Notes: generated by a model from the letters alone, not told the origin. A DNA stretch of 36,619 nucleotides from an uncultured Collinsella sp. (GCA_902494935.1 CABUVH010000005.1:1-36619), one strand, 5' to 3'; positions 1 to 8,194 are shown, numbered from the stretch's first letter. Translations and numbers: made by a program.

Positions 1-70
1 ACTTCGCGAAGCCCAGTTCCCGAGGGAAAGGCTCAGCCGCCACCACAAAGACCGCAGGGACGGGAGCAGC

Positions 71-130
71 TATACTACTCTCAGTAGTTAAGGGTCGCGG
101 ATCCGCCGCGTCGCCGCTCTCAACAGGAGG
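71..130 (+). promoter_or_regulatory. Candidate purE promoter -10 and ribosome binding site
   Basis: A TATACT hexamer at 71-76 resembles a -10 box, but no convincing -35 is visible 16-18 bases upstream. A short inverted repeat (ACTACT at 74-79, AGTAGT at 83-88) overlaps it. AGGAGG at 125-130 is a consensus Shine-Dalgarno site. Its spacing of 9 bases favours the ATG at 140 over the TTG at 134. No purine riboswitch fold was recognised here. Confidence 0.4.
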
Positions 131-139
131 TCTTTGTTT

Positions 140-604
140 ATGGCAGATCAAAAGCCGGTTGTCGGGATCATCATGGGTTCCAAGTCCGATCTGGGCGTTA
201 TGGAAGGCTGCACCGCCGAGCTCGAGGCACTCGGTGTGCCCTATGAGCTCGTCATTGCGAGCGCACACCGCACGCCGGTGAAGGTTCACGAGTGGGCCTC
301 GACTGCCGCCGATCGCGGGATCAAAGTGATTATCGCCGCCGCCGGCAAGGCCGCTCACCTAGGTGGTGTCGTGGCTGCCTTTACGCCGCTGCCGGTTATC
401 GGCGTGCCTATGAAGACAAGTGACCTGGGCGGTATGGACTCGCTGCTGTCGATGGTGCAGATGCCTTCGGGCGTGCCCGTGGCCTGCGTTGCCATCAACG
501 GCGCCAAGAACGCCGCCATCTATGCTACGCAGATTCTGGGTGCTTGCGACCCCGAGTACCGCAAGGTTATCGAGAAAATGAAACAGGAGATGGCCGACGC
601 CTAA
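140..604 (+). CDS. purE: PurE, N5-carboxyaminoimidazole ribonucleotide mutase
   Basis: The product is a 154-residue class I PurE, the usual length. It moves the carboxyl group of N5-CAIR to C4 to give CAIR in de novo purine synthesis in the cytoplasm. Visible family motifs are GIIMGSKSDL near the N-terminus (phosphate-binding loop), SAHRTP with the catalytic-site histidine, an AAAGKAAHLGG segment, and LLSMVQMPSGVPVA near the C-terminus. The start is set by AGGAGG at 125-130. A TTG codon two codons upstream would lie too close to that site. No PurK gene is seen next to it, so the N5-CAIR-forming partner must be elsewhere. The sortase gene follows after 36 bases and could be cotranscribed, although the functions are unrelated. 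Confidence 0.95.
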   Translation: MADQKPVVGIIMGSKSDLGVMEGCTAELEALGVPYELVIASAHRTPVKVHEWASTAADRGIKVIIAAAGKAAHLGGVVAAFTPLPVIGVPMKTSDLGGMDSLLSMVQMPSGVPVACVAINGAKNAAIYATQILGACDPEYRKVIEKMKQEMADA

Positions 605-640
605 GCGGCTTGCCATTCCGCTGCAATCATAGGGAGAGTC

Positions 641-1645
641 ATGTCCGACTATCAGGGAAAACGTTTCTCGGCTTCTCAGATCCCCGATCCATCCAAGGCG
701 GGATCGGCCCGCTCCATGCAGCAGGGTCGGGCATCCTCTCCTCAACAGGCTCGTGCGCCGCGCCCCGTAACGCCGACGTCCCATCGCCGTCAGGATACGC
801 CGGCTGCGTATCGCCCCTCGTCATATGGCACGGCAAAGAAGCGGACCCGGACGACGAGGCAACCGAGCGGCGCTCCGTCCAGCTACACCGAGCCGCCGCG
901 CAAGAAACGCCGCTCCATCATCCCCATTCTGCTCATCATCATCGGCATCGGCCTGATTGTTGCCGCCGCTGCCATCTTTATCAATGCTCAGATTGGCTAT
1001 AAGCAGGCAAGCGATTCGTACCAGAAAATCGAGAAGCACTATGTAAGCGATAAGGACGCCAGCGGCGTGCCGATTATCGACTTCGATGCACTTGCCCAGA
1101 CAAATCCCGAGGTTGTGGGTTGGATTTACGCGCCGGGAACCAACATCAACTATCCCGTGGTGCAGACCAATAACAACTCCAAATACCTCAACACGCTGTT
1201 CGACGGTACGGCCAATGCGTCCGGGGCCATTTTCCTGGATAGCGATGACACCGCGCCGGGAATGGTTGACCAGCAGACCACGATCTACGGCCACCACATG
1301 AATGACGGGTCGATGTTCAACGTGATTTCGGACACCACCGACCAAGCGACATTCGATAGCATCGAGTACGTATATTATATCACGCGCGATGCAACGTATA
1401 AGCTGCGACCGCTGGCGACCAAGGTCGTCGAGGATACGTATGCCAAGGCGCGCACGTCTAATTTTGAGGGTGACGACGGGCTCAAGAACTACCTGTCCGA
1501 GATGCTCGACGGTGCTTCGGCAGTGGCGAGTGATGCAGGCGATCGCGCTGCTTCGGCAACCAAGGTCGTGACGCTCGTGACCTGTCGCTCACTGTCATTT
1601 AGCAATACGCGCGCCGTCATGGTGCTCACGCCGGTCGAGGAATAG
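641..1645 (+). CDS. Class B sortase with a long basic cytoplasmic N-terminus
   Basis: This 334-residue protein is a cysteine transpeptidase that attaches surface proteins to the wall. The first ~90 residues are Ser/Pro/Arg-rich and presumably cytoplasmic. A single hydrophobic segment at about 92-112 follows. The sortase fold starts near residue 145 (FDALAQTNPEVVGWI, typical of SrtB-like enzymes). The catalytic residues are visible: H218 in IYGHHM, C315 in TLVTC and R324 in NTRAVM. AGGGAGAG lies just upstream of the ATG. The unusually long N-terminal tail is the main oddity. No protein with an obvious LPXTG- or NPQTN-type sorting signal is encoded in this window, so its substrates are unknown. 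Class B membership is confident; the substrate role is inference. Confidence 0.9.
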   Translation: MSDYQGKRFSASQIPDPSKAGSARSMQQGRASSPQQARAPRPVTPTSHRRQDTPAAYRPSSYGTAKKRTRTTRQPSGAPSSYTEPPRKKRRSIIPILLIIIGIGLIVAAAAIFINAQIGYKQASDSYQKIEKHYVSDKDASGVPIIDFDALAQTNPEVVGWIYAPGTNINYPVVQTNNNSKYLNTLFDGTANASGAIFLDSDDTAPGMVDQQTTIYGHHMNDGSMFNVISDTTDQATFDSIEYVYYITRDATYKLRPLATKVVEDTYAKARTSNFEGDDGLKNYLSEMLDGASAVASDAGDRAASATKVVTLVTCRSLSFSNTRAVMVLTPVEE

Positions 1646-1713
1646 ATTGTTAAGAGTAGCTAAAAGAGCCCCGTCCCAAATGAGCTGCTCGATGACGGTA
1701 AAAGGAGGAAATG

Positions 1714-2130
1714 ATGCTCGAGAATGGCAAAACGATGCCTTCGATTGATGCTTGGCTGCGCGAGGCCAAAGCCGATTCGTCGGCGCCTGCGTGCGGTATG
1801 TATCTGACGCATAACGGTGTGGTGCGTGCGACGCCCAAGGCCGAGGTGCGCGGAGTTGAGACCGGTGGCGTGGCGCCGGGCCACAAGGTGGGCGGCATGG
1901 TCTTTGACTACGACGCCGAAAAGGTGCGGTCTGCCATCGAAGCCACGCGCGCGATGCCCGGCATCGGCTATGTGCGCGTGTGGCTGGCGAGCGGCGAGCT
2001 TTCCGTGGGCGACGATATCATGCTCGTGCTCATTGGCGGAGACATTCGTCCGCACGTGGTCGATGCCCTGCAGTCGCTTGTCGGCACCATCAAGAATGAA
2101 TGCGTGAACGAGGTAGAGCGCGAGGCATAG
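1714..2130 (+). CDS. Divergent MoaE-like protein (molybdopterin synthase large-subunit family)
   Basis: The product is about 138 residues, matching the length of MoaE, which inserts dithiolene sulfur into precursor Z together with MoaD. The order resembles MoaE: HNGVVRATPKAEVRG near residues 30-45, FDYDAEKVRSAIEATRA, then VRVWLASGELSVGDDIMLVLIGG, and a C-terminal helix ending IKNECVNEVERE. The family's usual HR pair after the VGE strand reads DIR here, and the terminal WKKE-type segment is absent. The activity is therefore uncertain. No moaA, moaC, moaD or mogA lies nearby. AAGGAGG at 1702-1708 is closer to optimal spacing for the second of two adjacent ATGs (1714) than for the first (1711). 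The family call is moderate. Confidence 0.6.
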   Translation: MLENGKTMPSIDAWLREAKADSSAPACGMYLTHNGVVRATPKAEVRGVETGGVAPGHKVGGMVFDYDAEKVRSAIEATRAMPGIGYVRVWLASGELSVGDDIMLVLIGGDIRPHVVDALQSLVGTIKNECVNEVEREA

Positions 2131-2165
2131 GGCTTTGCGATCGATTCGAGCCCATCTGTAGCAAG

Positions 2166-2201
2166 AGCCCGCTGGCAGTTAGTTTGAACTGCCAGCGGGC
2201 T
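2166..2201. terminator. Strong hairpin between convergent genes
   Basis: The stem is a perfect 15-bp inverted repeat (AGCCCGCTGGCAGTT, 6-base loop AGTTTG, then its complement). It sits between the MoaE-like gene ending at 2130 and the convergent membrane-protein gene ending at 2240. Neither side has a long U-tract, so it may work as a bidirectional terminator or an mRNA-stabilising hairpin. Confidence 0.7.
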
Positions 2202-2239
2202 TACTTGTCCGTTGGAACCGACTTGCAGCAGCGCCAGCG

Positions 2240-3469
2240 CTATACGCGTGTGGCGTCCTTGGGGCTCATGGTCATGCTCTGGAAGCGATTTTCCATGTAT
2301 TCATTATCGAAATACTTGCCGTAGAACTGCGCGACGGGAATATCCGGCTCCGTGCCGTTGACGCGCTGGTACCAGTAGTCGAGCGACTGCAGCGTCATGA
2401 CGCCGTCGACCAGCATAATGACGGTAAAGATGACGGTAGCCGAGTAGCGGCTCTTCCACGGAATCATGTTGATGAGCTTGAGCAGCCTCGGCAGCAGCAG
2501 CTTGATCCAGATAAGGCCACCCAGGCCCCACAGGCAGGCAAAGCCCGTGCAGGTGCGTCCGCCCGTAAGGACGGCGAGTGGGTCGGGCATGCCGAACAGT
2601 TTCATGTGCGAGTAGCTCCACGACACCACGCCAAATGAGGTCTGCATAAACCAGCCTACAAACACCTCGAAAGCGCCGCCGATCAGGGCACTTACCAGGA
2701 AAATGATCAGAGGATTCTTTTTATAGAAGCGGTTGAGCGCCATGGTCATGAGCACCGCGCCAAATCCGTAGATGGGGCTAAAGGGGCCAAATAGCATACC
2801 GGCCCGGTCCTGATAGACGCCGGGATCGACGACGACCATATGCCAGACTTCCTCGAGAATGAGACCTAACACGCTGCAGACGAAGAATACCCAGAACAGG
2901 TTGAAGTAGTTGAGCTTGATGTAGCCCTCGCCGGTTTCGTCGCGGCCGAGCATCCCCTCGGCGGCGGCATCGCGGTCGAGCATCTCTTGCAGACGGCGCT
3001 GCAGTTCGCGCTCCTGGCGTAGCGTGGGGTCGACGGTGGCCGACAGCGCAATGAGGATACCGAGCTGAATGGCGGGGCGCAGCAGGAAGGGTCCGATACC
3101 CTGGAGCATCACGTCAACTAAAAGCTCCACGACGGTAAATGCGATGAGGACGTAAGACAGGCGGGCGGCATTGCGCCGCTGGTCCTTGATGAGGTCCAGG
3201 CCAAAGATGATCAGGATGACGGCACTTGCCGCAGAGAGCATGATGCCGGCGACGATGAGTCCAACCGCGACGAGCGTGTTGTCGCCGAGCTTTTCGGCGG
3301 CGTTGCCGTTGATGAGCGCGGTGATGACCTGCCACATAAAGGCGGCGACCGACGGGAGCGTGCTCACGCCGGACAGGATGCACAGGACGGCGTACACCTT
3401 AATGACGAGGGGGATCTTCTTGACCTCCGTGGCGCTGGGGACGCTGGGGTCGAGTTCGTTTCGATCCAT
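2240..3469 (-). CDS. Putative ABC transporter permease, CmpB-type membrane protein
   Basis: This 409-residue polytopic membrane protein has hydrophobic segments in its N-terminal third (VIKVYAVLCILSGVSTLP, then VAVGLIVAGIMLSAASAVILI). A charged cytoplasmic stretch rich in Arg/Glu follows at about 155-185 (TLRQERELQRRLQEMLDRD). The C-terminal half shows LNYFNLFWVFFVCSVLGLILEEVW and GMLFGPFSPIYGFGAVLMT. That second half is typical of the CmpB-like family annotated as putative ABC transporter permease (PF06541). No ATPase partner is adjacent, so transport is unproven. It is monocistronic, divergent from purF and convergent with the MoaE-like gene. The family call rests on the FGPFSPIYGFGA and TCTGF-type motifs recalled from relatives; its substrate is unknown. 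Confidence 0.75.
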   Translation of the reverse strand: MDRNELDPSVPSATEVKKIPLVIKVYAVLCILSGVSTLPSVAAFMWQVITALINGNAAEKLGDNTLVAVGLIVAGIMLSAASAVILIIFGLDLIKDQRRNAARLSYVLIAFTVVELLVDVMLQGIGPFLLRPAIQLGILIALSATVDPTLRQERELQRRLQEMLDRDAAAEGMLGRDETGEGYIKLNYFNLFWVFFVCSVLGLILEEVWHMVVVDPGVYQDRAGMLFGPFSPIYGFGAVLMTMALNRFYKKNPLIIFLVSALIGGAFEVFVGWFMQTSFGVVSWSYSHMKLFGMPDPLAVLTGGRTCTGFACLWGLGGLIWIKLLLPRLLKLINMIPWKSRYSATVIFTVIMLVDGVMTLQSLDYWYQRVNGTEPDIPVAQFYGKYFDNEYMENRFQSMTMSPKDATRV

Positions 3470-3707
3470 ACAGAACCTTTCTCGCTTTGTTGTAGGTTAT
3501 AAGGATACGCCGCCGACCTGCCAAAAGACAGGACGAACGTCCCAATTGCAACAATGCAACCCTCAACGGTGGACGCGGCGGCCACCTGGGGGCGTGGGCG
3601 CTTGCACTGGACAGACCAATAAAATGTTAGGCCGCAAAACGGATTATTAGCTCGGTGGGCTTTTAAAAAGCGCTGCTCATGCGCGGGGGAGCGCGTCGCG
3701 CCGTGCG

Positions 3708-3713
3708 TATAAT
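3708..3713 (+). promoter_or_regulatory. Candidate -10 box upstream of purF
   Basis: A perfect TATAAT lies 42 bases before the purF start codon. No good -35 hexamer sits 16-18 bases upstream. The rest of the 285-base divergent region 3470-3754 shows no riboswitch that I recognise. Confidence 0.45.
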
Positions 3714-3754
3714 AAGGCGGGTAACGCCAAAATACGAGGCTCTGAGGGGATGCC

Positions 3755-5425
3755 ATGTCTCAAGAAACCATCCGCGCGGCCGAGCGTGCCGCGGGACAGG
3801 TGAACGCCATGTCGACGTATGATCCGGACTCTGACCAGCTGCATGAGGAATGCGGCGTTTTTGGTGTCTGGGCGCCCGATCGCGACGTGGCTCGACTGAC
3901 GTACTTTGGCCTGCGTGCACTGCAGCACCGTGGCCAAGAATCGGCGGGAATCGCTGTTGGTGACGGCGGTACGGTTATGGTCCGCAAGGATCTGGGCCTG
4001 CTCGACCGCGTGTTCTCCAATGCCGACTTGTCGACGCTCTCCGGTCAGCTGGCCGTGGGCCATGTGCGCTACGGCACCGCCGGCGCCAAGAGCTGGGAAG
4101 CCTCTCAGCCGCACCTCTCTACCATCAATAGCGTCATTATCGCGCTCGCGCACAACGGCACCCTCGTCAACACCGACGAGCTGCGCCGCCAGCTGATCGA
4201 GTTGGGCGTGCCGTTCCTCTCCAACTCGGATTCCGAGGTCGCGACCAAACTCATCGGCTACTTTACTCAGCGTACAGGCCATCTGCGCGAGGGCATTCGC
4301 AAGACCATGGAGCTCGTGCGCGGCGGCTACGCCATGACGCTCATCAACGAGCAGGCGCTCTACGCATTCCGCGACCCGCACGGCATTCGCCCGCTGGTGC
4401 TGGGCAAGCTCGTGGACGAGGGCCTGGACCAGGCCGATGCCGCATCCGTTTCGCAGCTGCCGTCGCAGGACGGCGCCGCGACGGTCGACGCCACCACCCA
4501 TGTCACCCGCGCCGGCGGCTGGGTCGTCGCCTCCGAGACTTGTGCGCTCGACATTGTGGGCGCCGAGTACGTCCGCGACGTCCGTCCCGGTGAGATTTTG
4601 CGCATCAGCGCCGAGGGCCTTGTGTCCGAGCAGGGCGTGCCTGCCGCCGAAGAGCCTGCTAACTGCATCTTTGAGCAGGTCTACTTTGCCCGCCCCGACT
4701 CCATCATGAACGGCAAGAGCGTCTACGCCTGCCGTTATGACATGGGTCGTCAGCTGGCACATGAGGAGCCCGTCGAGGCCGACCTGGTCATCGGCGTGCC
4801 CGACTCCGGCCTGCCGCCCGCGGAGGGGTATTCGCACGAGAGCGGTATTCCCTTTGGCGAGGGCCTTATCAAGAACCGCTACGTGGGCCGTACGTTTATC
4901 GAGCCTACGCAGGAGTTGCGCGCCATGGGCGTGCGCATGAAGCTCAACCCGCTGCGCGACAACATCGAGGGCAAGCGCCTGGTCGTCATCGACGACTCCA
5001 TTGTGCGCGGTACCACCATGGTGCAGCTCGTCAAGATGCTGCGCAACGCCGGCGCCAAGGAGATTCACATCCGCATCAACTCGCCCGAGGTCATCTGGCC
5101 GTGTTTCTACGGCATCGATACCGATGTGCAGTCGCAGCTTATCAGCGCCAACAAGACGGTCGAGGAGATCTGCGAGTATATCGGCGCCGATTCGCTGGCC
5201 TTCCTTTCGGTTGAGGGCCTGCTGAAGGTCATGCCCAAGGGCGGCTACTGCGATGCGTGCTTTACCGGCCGTTATCCCGTGGCGATTCCCGAGAGCTTTG
5301 GCCGCGACAAGTTTATGGAGGGCTTTAAGCCCCGCAACCTGGATAAGCCGCTGCACTTTGACGATGACGCCGTGGTCGAGAAATACGATGACCGCAGCTG
5401 GGAAGAGAAGCACGGCGAGGCCTAA
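3755..5425 (+). CDS. purF: PurF, amidophosphoribosyltransferase (Fe-S, Bacillus type)
   Basis: PurF commits PRPP to purine synthesis: it takes ammonia from glutamine to make 5-phosphoribosylamine. The 556-residue protein has an N-terminal propeptide ending before C33 (EECGVFGV), the catalytic nucleophile of the N-terminal glutaminase domain. Other motifs are LQHRGQESAGI and LAHNGTLVN. The C-terminal PRTase domain shows RLVVIDDSIVRGTT at about residue 410. Four cysteines at the positions of the [4Fe-4S] ligands of the Bacillus enzyme are present: C304 (NCIFEQV), C450 (WPCFYG), C499 and C502 (CDAC). An oxygen-sensitive, propeptide-processed enzyme is therefore expected. The ATG at 3755 has GAGGGGA upstream. 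A second in-frame ATG at 3809 would shorten the propeptide. An insertion-like Ala/Asp-rich stretch at about 228-245 is unusual. Confidence 0.96.
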   Translation: MSQETIRAAERAAGQVNAMSTYDPDSDQLHEECGVFGVWAPDRDVARLTYFGLRALQHRGQESAGIAVGDGGTVMVRKDLGLLDRVFSNADLSTLSGQLAVGHVRYGTAGAKSWEASQPHLSTINSVIIALAHNGTLVNTDELRRQLIELGVPFLSNSDSEVATKLIGYFTQRTGHLREGIRKTMELVRGGYAMTLINEQALYAFRDPHGIRPLVLGKLVDEGLDQADAASVSQLPSQDGAATVDATTHVTRAGGWVVASETCALDIVGAEYVRDVRPGEILRISAEGLVSEQGVPAAEEPANCIFEQVYFARPDSIMNGKSVYACRYDMGRQLAHEEPVEADLVIGVPDSGLPPAEGYSHESGIPFGEGLIKNRYVGRTFIEPTQELRAMGVRMKLNPLRDNIEGKRLVVIDDSIVRGTTMVQLVKMLRNAGAKEIHIRINSPEVIWPCFYGIDTDVQSQLISANKTVEEICEYIGADSLAFLSVEGLLKVMPKGGYCDACFTGRYPVAIPESFGRDKFMEGFKPRNLDKPLHFDDDAVVEKYDDRSWEEKHGEA

Positions 5426-5481
5426 ACCTGCCATTCAGGGACATGCCATTTAGGGACAGGTTTATTATGGTAGGTTTTACC
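5424..5481. repeat. GGGACAGGTTTATT-type intergenic repeat, copy 1
   Basis: Directly after the purF stop is a near-perfect tandem repeat of 15 bases (CCATTCAGGGACATG at 5431-5445, CCATTTAGGGACAGG at 5446-5460). It is enclosed by an imperfect inverted repeat (AAACCTGCCAT at 5424-5434, ATGGTAGGTTT at 5467-5477). Bases 5448-5476 match 27 of 29 positions with the reverse complement of 16682-16710. It is non-coding and looks like a mobile palindromic repeat. Confidence 0.7.
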
Positions 5482-5595
5482 TGCTGTTTTGTTGATTGAT
5501 CGGCGCGCGTTGCCAGAATGTGCGCCGAATCGAGGACAACTATGAGCACTGTTTGGCGTCTGCGCGTCAAGCAGTAGTGGGAGAGGAAGGCTCAG

Positions 5596-6699
5596 ATGAG
5601 CGACAGCAAGCATGTGACGTATGAGGATGCCGGCGTCGATACCGCCGAGGGCGGCCGCGCCGTCGACGCTATTAAGCAAATGGCTAAGGACACCAACCGC
5701 CCCGAGGTCATCGGCGGTATCGGTGGCTTTGGCGGCCTGTTCTCGGCCGCCGCGCTTAAGGATATGGAAGACCCGATCCTGATCAGCGGTACCGACGGCG
5801 TGGGCACCAAGCTCGTGCTCGCCCAGATCATGGACCGTCACGAGACGGTGGGCCAGGACCTGGTCGCCATGTGCGTCAACGACATCTTGGCATCGGGCGC
5901 CGAGCCGCTGTTCTTCCTGGACTACGTTGCCATCGGCCACATCGAGGCCGAGCACATGGCAAAGATCATCAAGGGCGTGGCCGACGGCTGCAAGCTCGCG
6001 GGCTGCGCACTCGTGGGCGGCGAGATGGCCGAGCACCCCGGCGTTATGGCTCCCACCGACTACGACCTCGCCGGCTTTACCGTGGGCGTCGTCGACCGTC
6101 CCAAGATGCTCGACCCCGCGAACGTCCGCCCCGGCGACGTGATTCTGGGCCTGCCTTCTACCGGCGTGCACTCCAACGGCTACTCGCTGGTGCGTAAGGT
6201 CATCGGCGTCGACGGCATCAAGCCGGGCACGCCCGAGGCCGCTGCTAAGGCCGAGGAGCTGAGCCGCCCGCTCGAGGAGCTCGGCGGCGCATCGCTGGCC
6301 GACGCTCTGCTGGCCCCCACGCGCATCTACGTCAAGCCGGTTCTTGAGCTGCTGCGCGGTGGCGCTCCGGTGCACGCCATTGCCCACATCACCGGCGGCG
6401 GCATCACCGAGAACCTCAACCGCGCGCTTGCCGACGACGTCGACGCCGTGGTCACCCGCAACGGCGCCGAGATGGGTTGGGACGTTCCGCCCGTCATCAC
6501 CTACGTCTCGCGCCAGGCCGAGCTCGCGCCCAATGAGGCATGCAAGACCTTCAACATGGGCGTTGGCCTGTGCCTGATCGTCGCCCCCGAGGACGAGGCC
6601 GCGGTGACCGAGGCTCTGGTCGCGCTGGGCGAGAAGCCGTTCCGCGTGGGCGAGTGCGTCGAGGGTTCCGGTAAGGTCGTGTACTCCGATGAGCGCTAA
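5596..6699 (+). CDS. purM: PurM, phosphoribosylformylglycinamidine cyclo-ligase (AIR synthetase)
   Basis: PurM closes the imidazole ring of FGAM with ATP to give AIR. The 367-residue product is slightly longer than the ~345 usual for the family. Diagnostic motifs are GTDGVGTKLVLAQ (about 60-72), DYVAIGHIE, LVGGEMAEHPGV, PSTGVHSNGYSLVRKV (about 190-205) and HITGGGITENLNRAL (about 265-280). These cover the ATP-grasping and substrate-binding loops of the PurM/SelD superfamily. GAGAGGAAGG precedes the ATG. Its last 11 bases overlap purN, implying translational coupling. The upstream 170-base gap contains the palindromic repeat described at 5424. No purL, purQ or purS gene, which would supply FGAM, is in the window. 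Confidence 0.96.
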   Translation: MSDSKHVTYEDAGVDTAEGGRAVDAIKQMAKDTNRPEVIGGIGGFGGLFSAAALKDMEDPILISGTDGVGTKLVLAQIMDRHETVGQDLVAMCVNDILASGAEPLFFLDYVAIGHIEAEHMAKIIKGVADGCKLAGCALVGGEMAEHPGVMAPTDYDLAGFTVGVVDRPKMLDPANVRPGDVILGLPSTGVHSNGYSLVRKVIGVDGIKPGTPEAAAKAEELSRPLEELGGASLADALLAPTRIYVKPVLELLRGGAPVHAIAHITGGGITENLNRALADDVDAVVTRNGAEMGWDVPPVITYVSRQAELAPNEACKTFNMGVGLCLIVAPEDEAAVTEALVALGEKPFRVGECVEGSGKVVYSDER

Positions 6700-7390
6700 C
6701 GAGCAGATGGCTGCCGCCGAGGGCCTGGACTTTGTGCCCTATACTCGTCCGACTGACACCGATACGGCCGAGCCGCTCAAGATCGGTGTGCTCATCAGCG
6801 GCTCCGGCACCAATCTGCAGGCGCTGATCGACCTGATTGCCGCCGGCAAGCTCAATGCCTCGATTGAGCTCGTGGTGTCGAGCCGTCCTTCGGCCAAGGG
6901 TCTGCAGCGTGCCGAGCGTGCAGGTATCCAGACGCTTACGCTGTCCAAGGATGTCTATGCCGACCCCATCGCCGCCGACGAGATCATCGCGCACGAGCTG
7001 CTCGAGCGCGGCTGCGAGTATGTGGTCATGGCCGGCTACATGCGCATGGTGCATACGCCGCTGCTGGCGGCGTTTCCCAACCGCGTGGTCAACTTGCATC
7101 CGGCGCTGCTGCCGAGCTTTACCGGCGCGCATGCGATCGACGATGCCTTTGCGCGCGGCGTCAAGGTGGCTGGTGTGACCGTACATTTTGCCAACGAGAT
7201 TTACGACAACGGCCCCATCATTGCCCAGCGCGCGCTGGCCGTTGAGGAAGGCTGGGACGTCGATACGCTCGAGGAGCACATCCACGCGATTGAGCACGTG
7301 CTTTATCCCGAGGTCGTCCAGATGCTCGCTGACGGCCGCGTCCACGTGCTGGAGAGCGGCAAGGTCGCAATTGATGCGCCCCGCGGCTAG
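6689..7390 (+). CDS. purN: PurN, phosphoribosylglycinamide formyltransferase
   Basis: PurN transfers a formyl group from 10-formyl-tetrahydrofolate to GAR. The 233-residue product has the GAR transformylase core: GVLISGSGTNLQAL at about 34-47, NLHPALLPSFTGAHAIDDAF around 135, and VTVHFANEIYDNGPII. The catalytic triad is visible as N135, H137 and D173. A ~30-residue N-terminal extension precedes the first strand. The start codon lies inside the end of purM (ATGAGCG overlap). A downstream ATG (MAAAEGLDF) could be used instead, which would shorten the extension. The gene ends the purM-purN transcription unit; a 20-bp perfect hairpin follows at 7469. Confidence 0.95.
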   Translation: MSANEQMAAAEGLDFVPYTRPTDTDTAEPLKIGVLISGSGTNLQALIDLIAAGKLNASIELVVSSRPSAKGLQRAERAGIQTLTLSKDVYADPIAADEIIAHELLERGCEYVVMAGYMRMVHTPLLAAFPNRVVNLHPALLPSFTGAHAIDDAFARGVKVAGVTVHFANEIYDNGPIIAQRALAVEEGWDVDTLEEHIHAIEHVLYPEVVQMLADGRVHVLESGKVAIDAPRG

Positions 7391-7468
7391 CAGCGCACAG
7401 TACAATTTAGTTGAGTGGTCAGGGTGGTCATTGGCGCCAGGGTGCGTGTGGCCACCTTTTGTTTTTGG

Positions 7469-7524
7469 TAGTCACCTGCGACGTTCTTGAATGACTGGTC
7501 GTTTAAGAACGTCGCAGGTGACTA
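7469..7524. repeat. Perfect 20-bp inverted repeat before the PTS gene
   Basis: TAGTCACCTGCGACGTTCTT at 7469-7488 is exactly complementary to 7505-7524 across a 16-base loop. There is no U-tract, so it is not a canonical intrinsic terminator. Its position after purN and only 18 bases before the next start codon would allow it to shield or expose the downstream ribosome binding site (AGAGGTG at 7531). Confidence 0.75.
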
Positions 7525-7542
7525 GGTGAGAGAGGTGAGCGC

Positions 7543-8007
7543 ATGGCGGATAGCGAAGCACTGTTTACGCCTGAGCTGGTGTTTTTTGATTGGGAGTGCG
7601 CGACGCCGGATGAGGTGTTTGCGCGGCTCGAGGATGAGCTTGCACCTCGCGGCTACATTGTGCCCGGTTGGCTCGACGCCGTCCGCGTTCGCGAGGATGC
7701 CTATCCCACGGGTCTTGCCATGCCGGCGGCTAACATCGCCATCCCGCATACCGATCCGGGGTTTGTGGCTAAGCCCTATATCGCGGTGGTAAAGCCCGCC
7801 GCGCCCGTCACGTTCAATGCTATGGCGGGCATGGGCGCCCCCGTGCCCGCGCAGATCATTATCAATCTGGGCATTGCCGAGCCGGGCGGCCAAGTCGAGG
7901 CCCTGCAAGCGCTCATGAATATCTTTATGGATGCCGACGCCGCAGCCGATGTGCTCGGCCAAATCACGTCGCAGGGCATGGTCGACGCCATCCGTCGCCA
8001 CTTTTAG
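7543..8007 (+). CDS. Orphan PTS EIIA domain protein (fructose/galactitol type)
   Basis: This 154-residue single-domain protein belongs to the PTS_EIIA_2 family. The phosphorylatable histidine is H69 in the motif NIAIPHTDP, preceded by the YPTGLAMP segment that is typical of GatA/FruA-type IIA domains. The C-terminal half (IIINLGI, then a helix LQALMNIFMD) also fits the fold. IIA proteins relay phosphate from HPr to a IIB domain. No IIB, IIC or PTS regulator is encoded nearby, so it may serve a distant permease or a regulatory role. It appears monocistronic, with hairpins on both sides. Confidence 0.85.
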   Translation: MADSEALFTPELVFFDWECATPDEVFARLEDELAPRGYIVPGWLDAVRVREDAYPTGLAMPAANIAIPHTDPGFVAKPYIAVVKPAAPVTFNAMAGMGAPVPAQIIINLGIAEPGGQVEALQALMNIFMDADAAADVLGQITSQGMVDAIRRHF

Positions 8008-8008
8008 G

Positions 8009-8126
8009 GCCGGCACTTGGGGACTGTTCCTAACTGCCGGCAGAAAAGGAATGTCCCTAACTGCCGACAGCCAGAACAGCCCCCTTTGCACCAAAATGGT
8101 GCAGATTAACCTGTCCCCCATGCACC
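8009..8126. repeat. Cluster of short palindromes and CTAACTGCCG repeats
   Basis: Immediately after the PTS gene, GCCGGCA (8009-8015) pairs with TGCCGGC (8035-8041). CTAACTGCCG occurs twice (8031 and 8058). TGCACC and GGTGCA form a hairpin at 8087-8103, and TGCACC recurs at 8121. AACCTGTCCCCC at 8109-8120 is related to the dispersed GGGACAGG family. This is repeat-rich non-coding DNA that probably includes the 3' end of the PTS transcript. Confidence 0.55.
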
Positions 8127-8194
8127 AGGTGTGTCGCGGGGTCCGCGTTGTGACACAATGGCGTTTGTTCGATTCGTGATGCGAAAGGCCAACT

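Noticed and set aside
3677..5434. A 585-residue open frame antisense to purF
   Set aside because: Same antisense GC effect; purF motifs are unambiguous.
5542..5577. An 11-codon open frame (MSTVWRLRVKQ) upstream of purM
   Set aside because: It could be a leader peptide, but the ribosome site is weak and no attenuator hairpin follows. Evidence is too thin for a feature.
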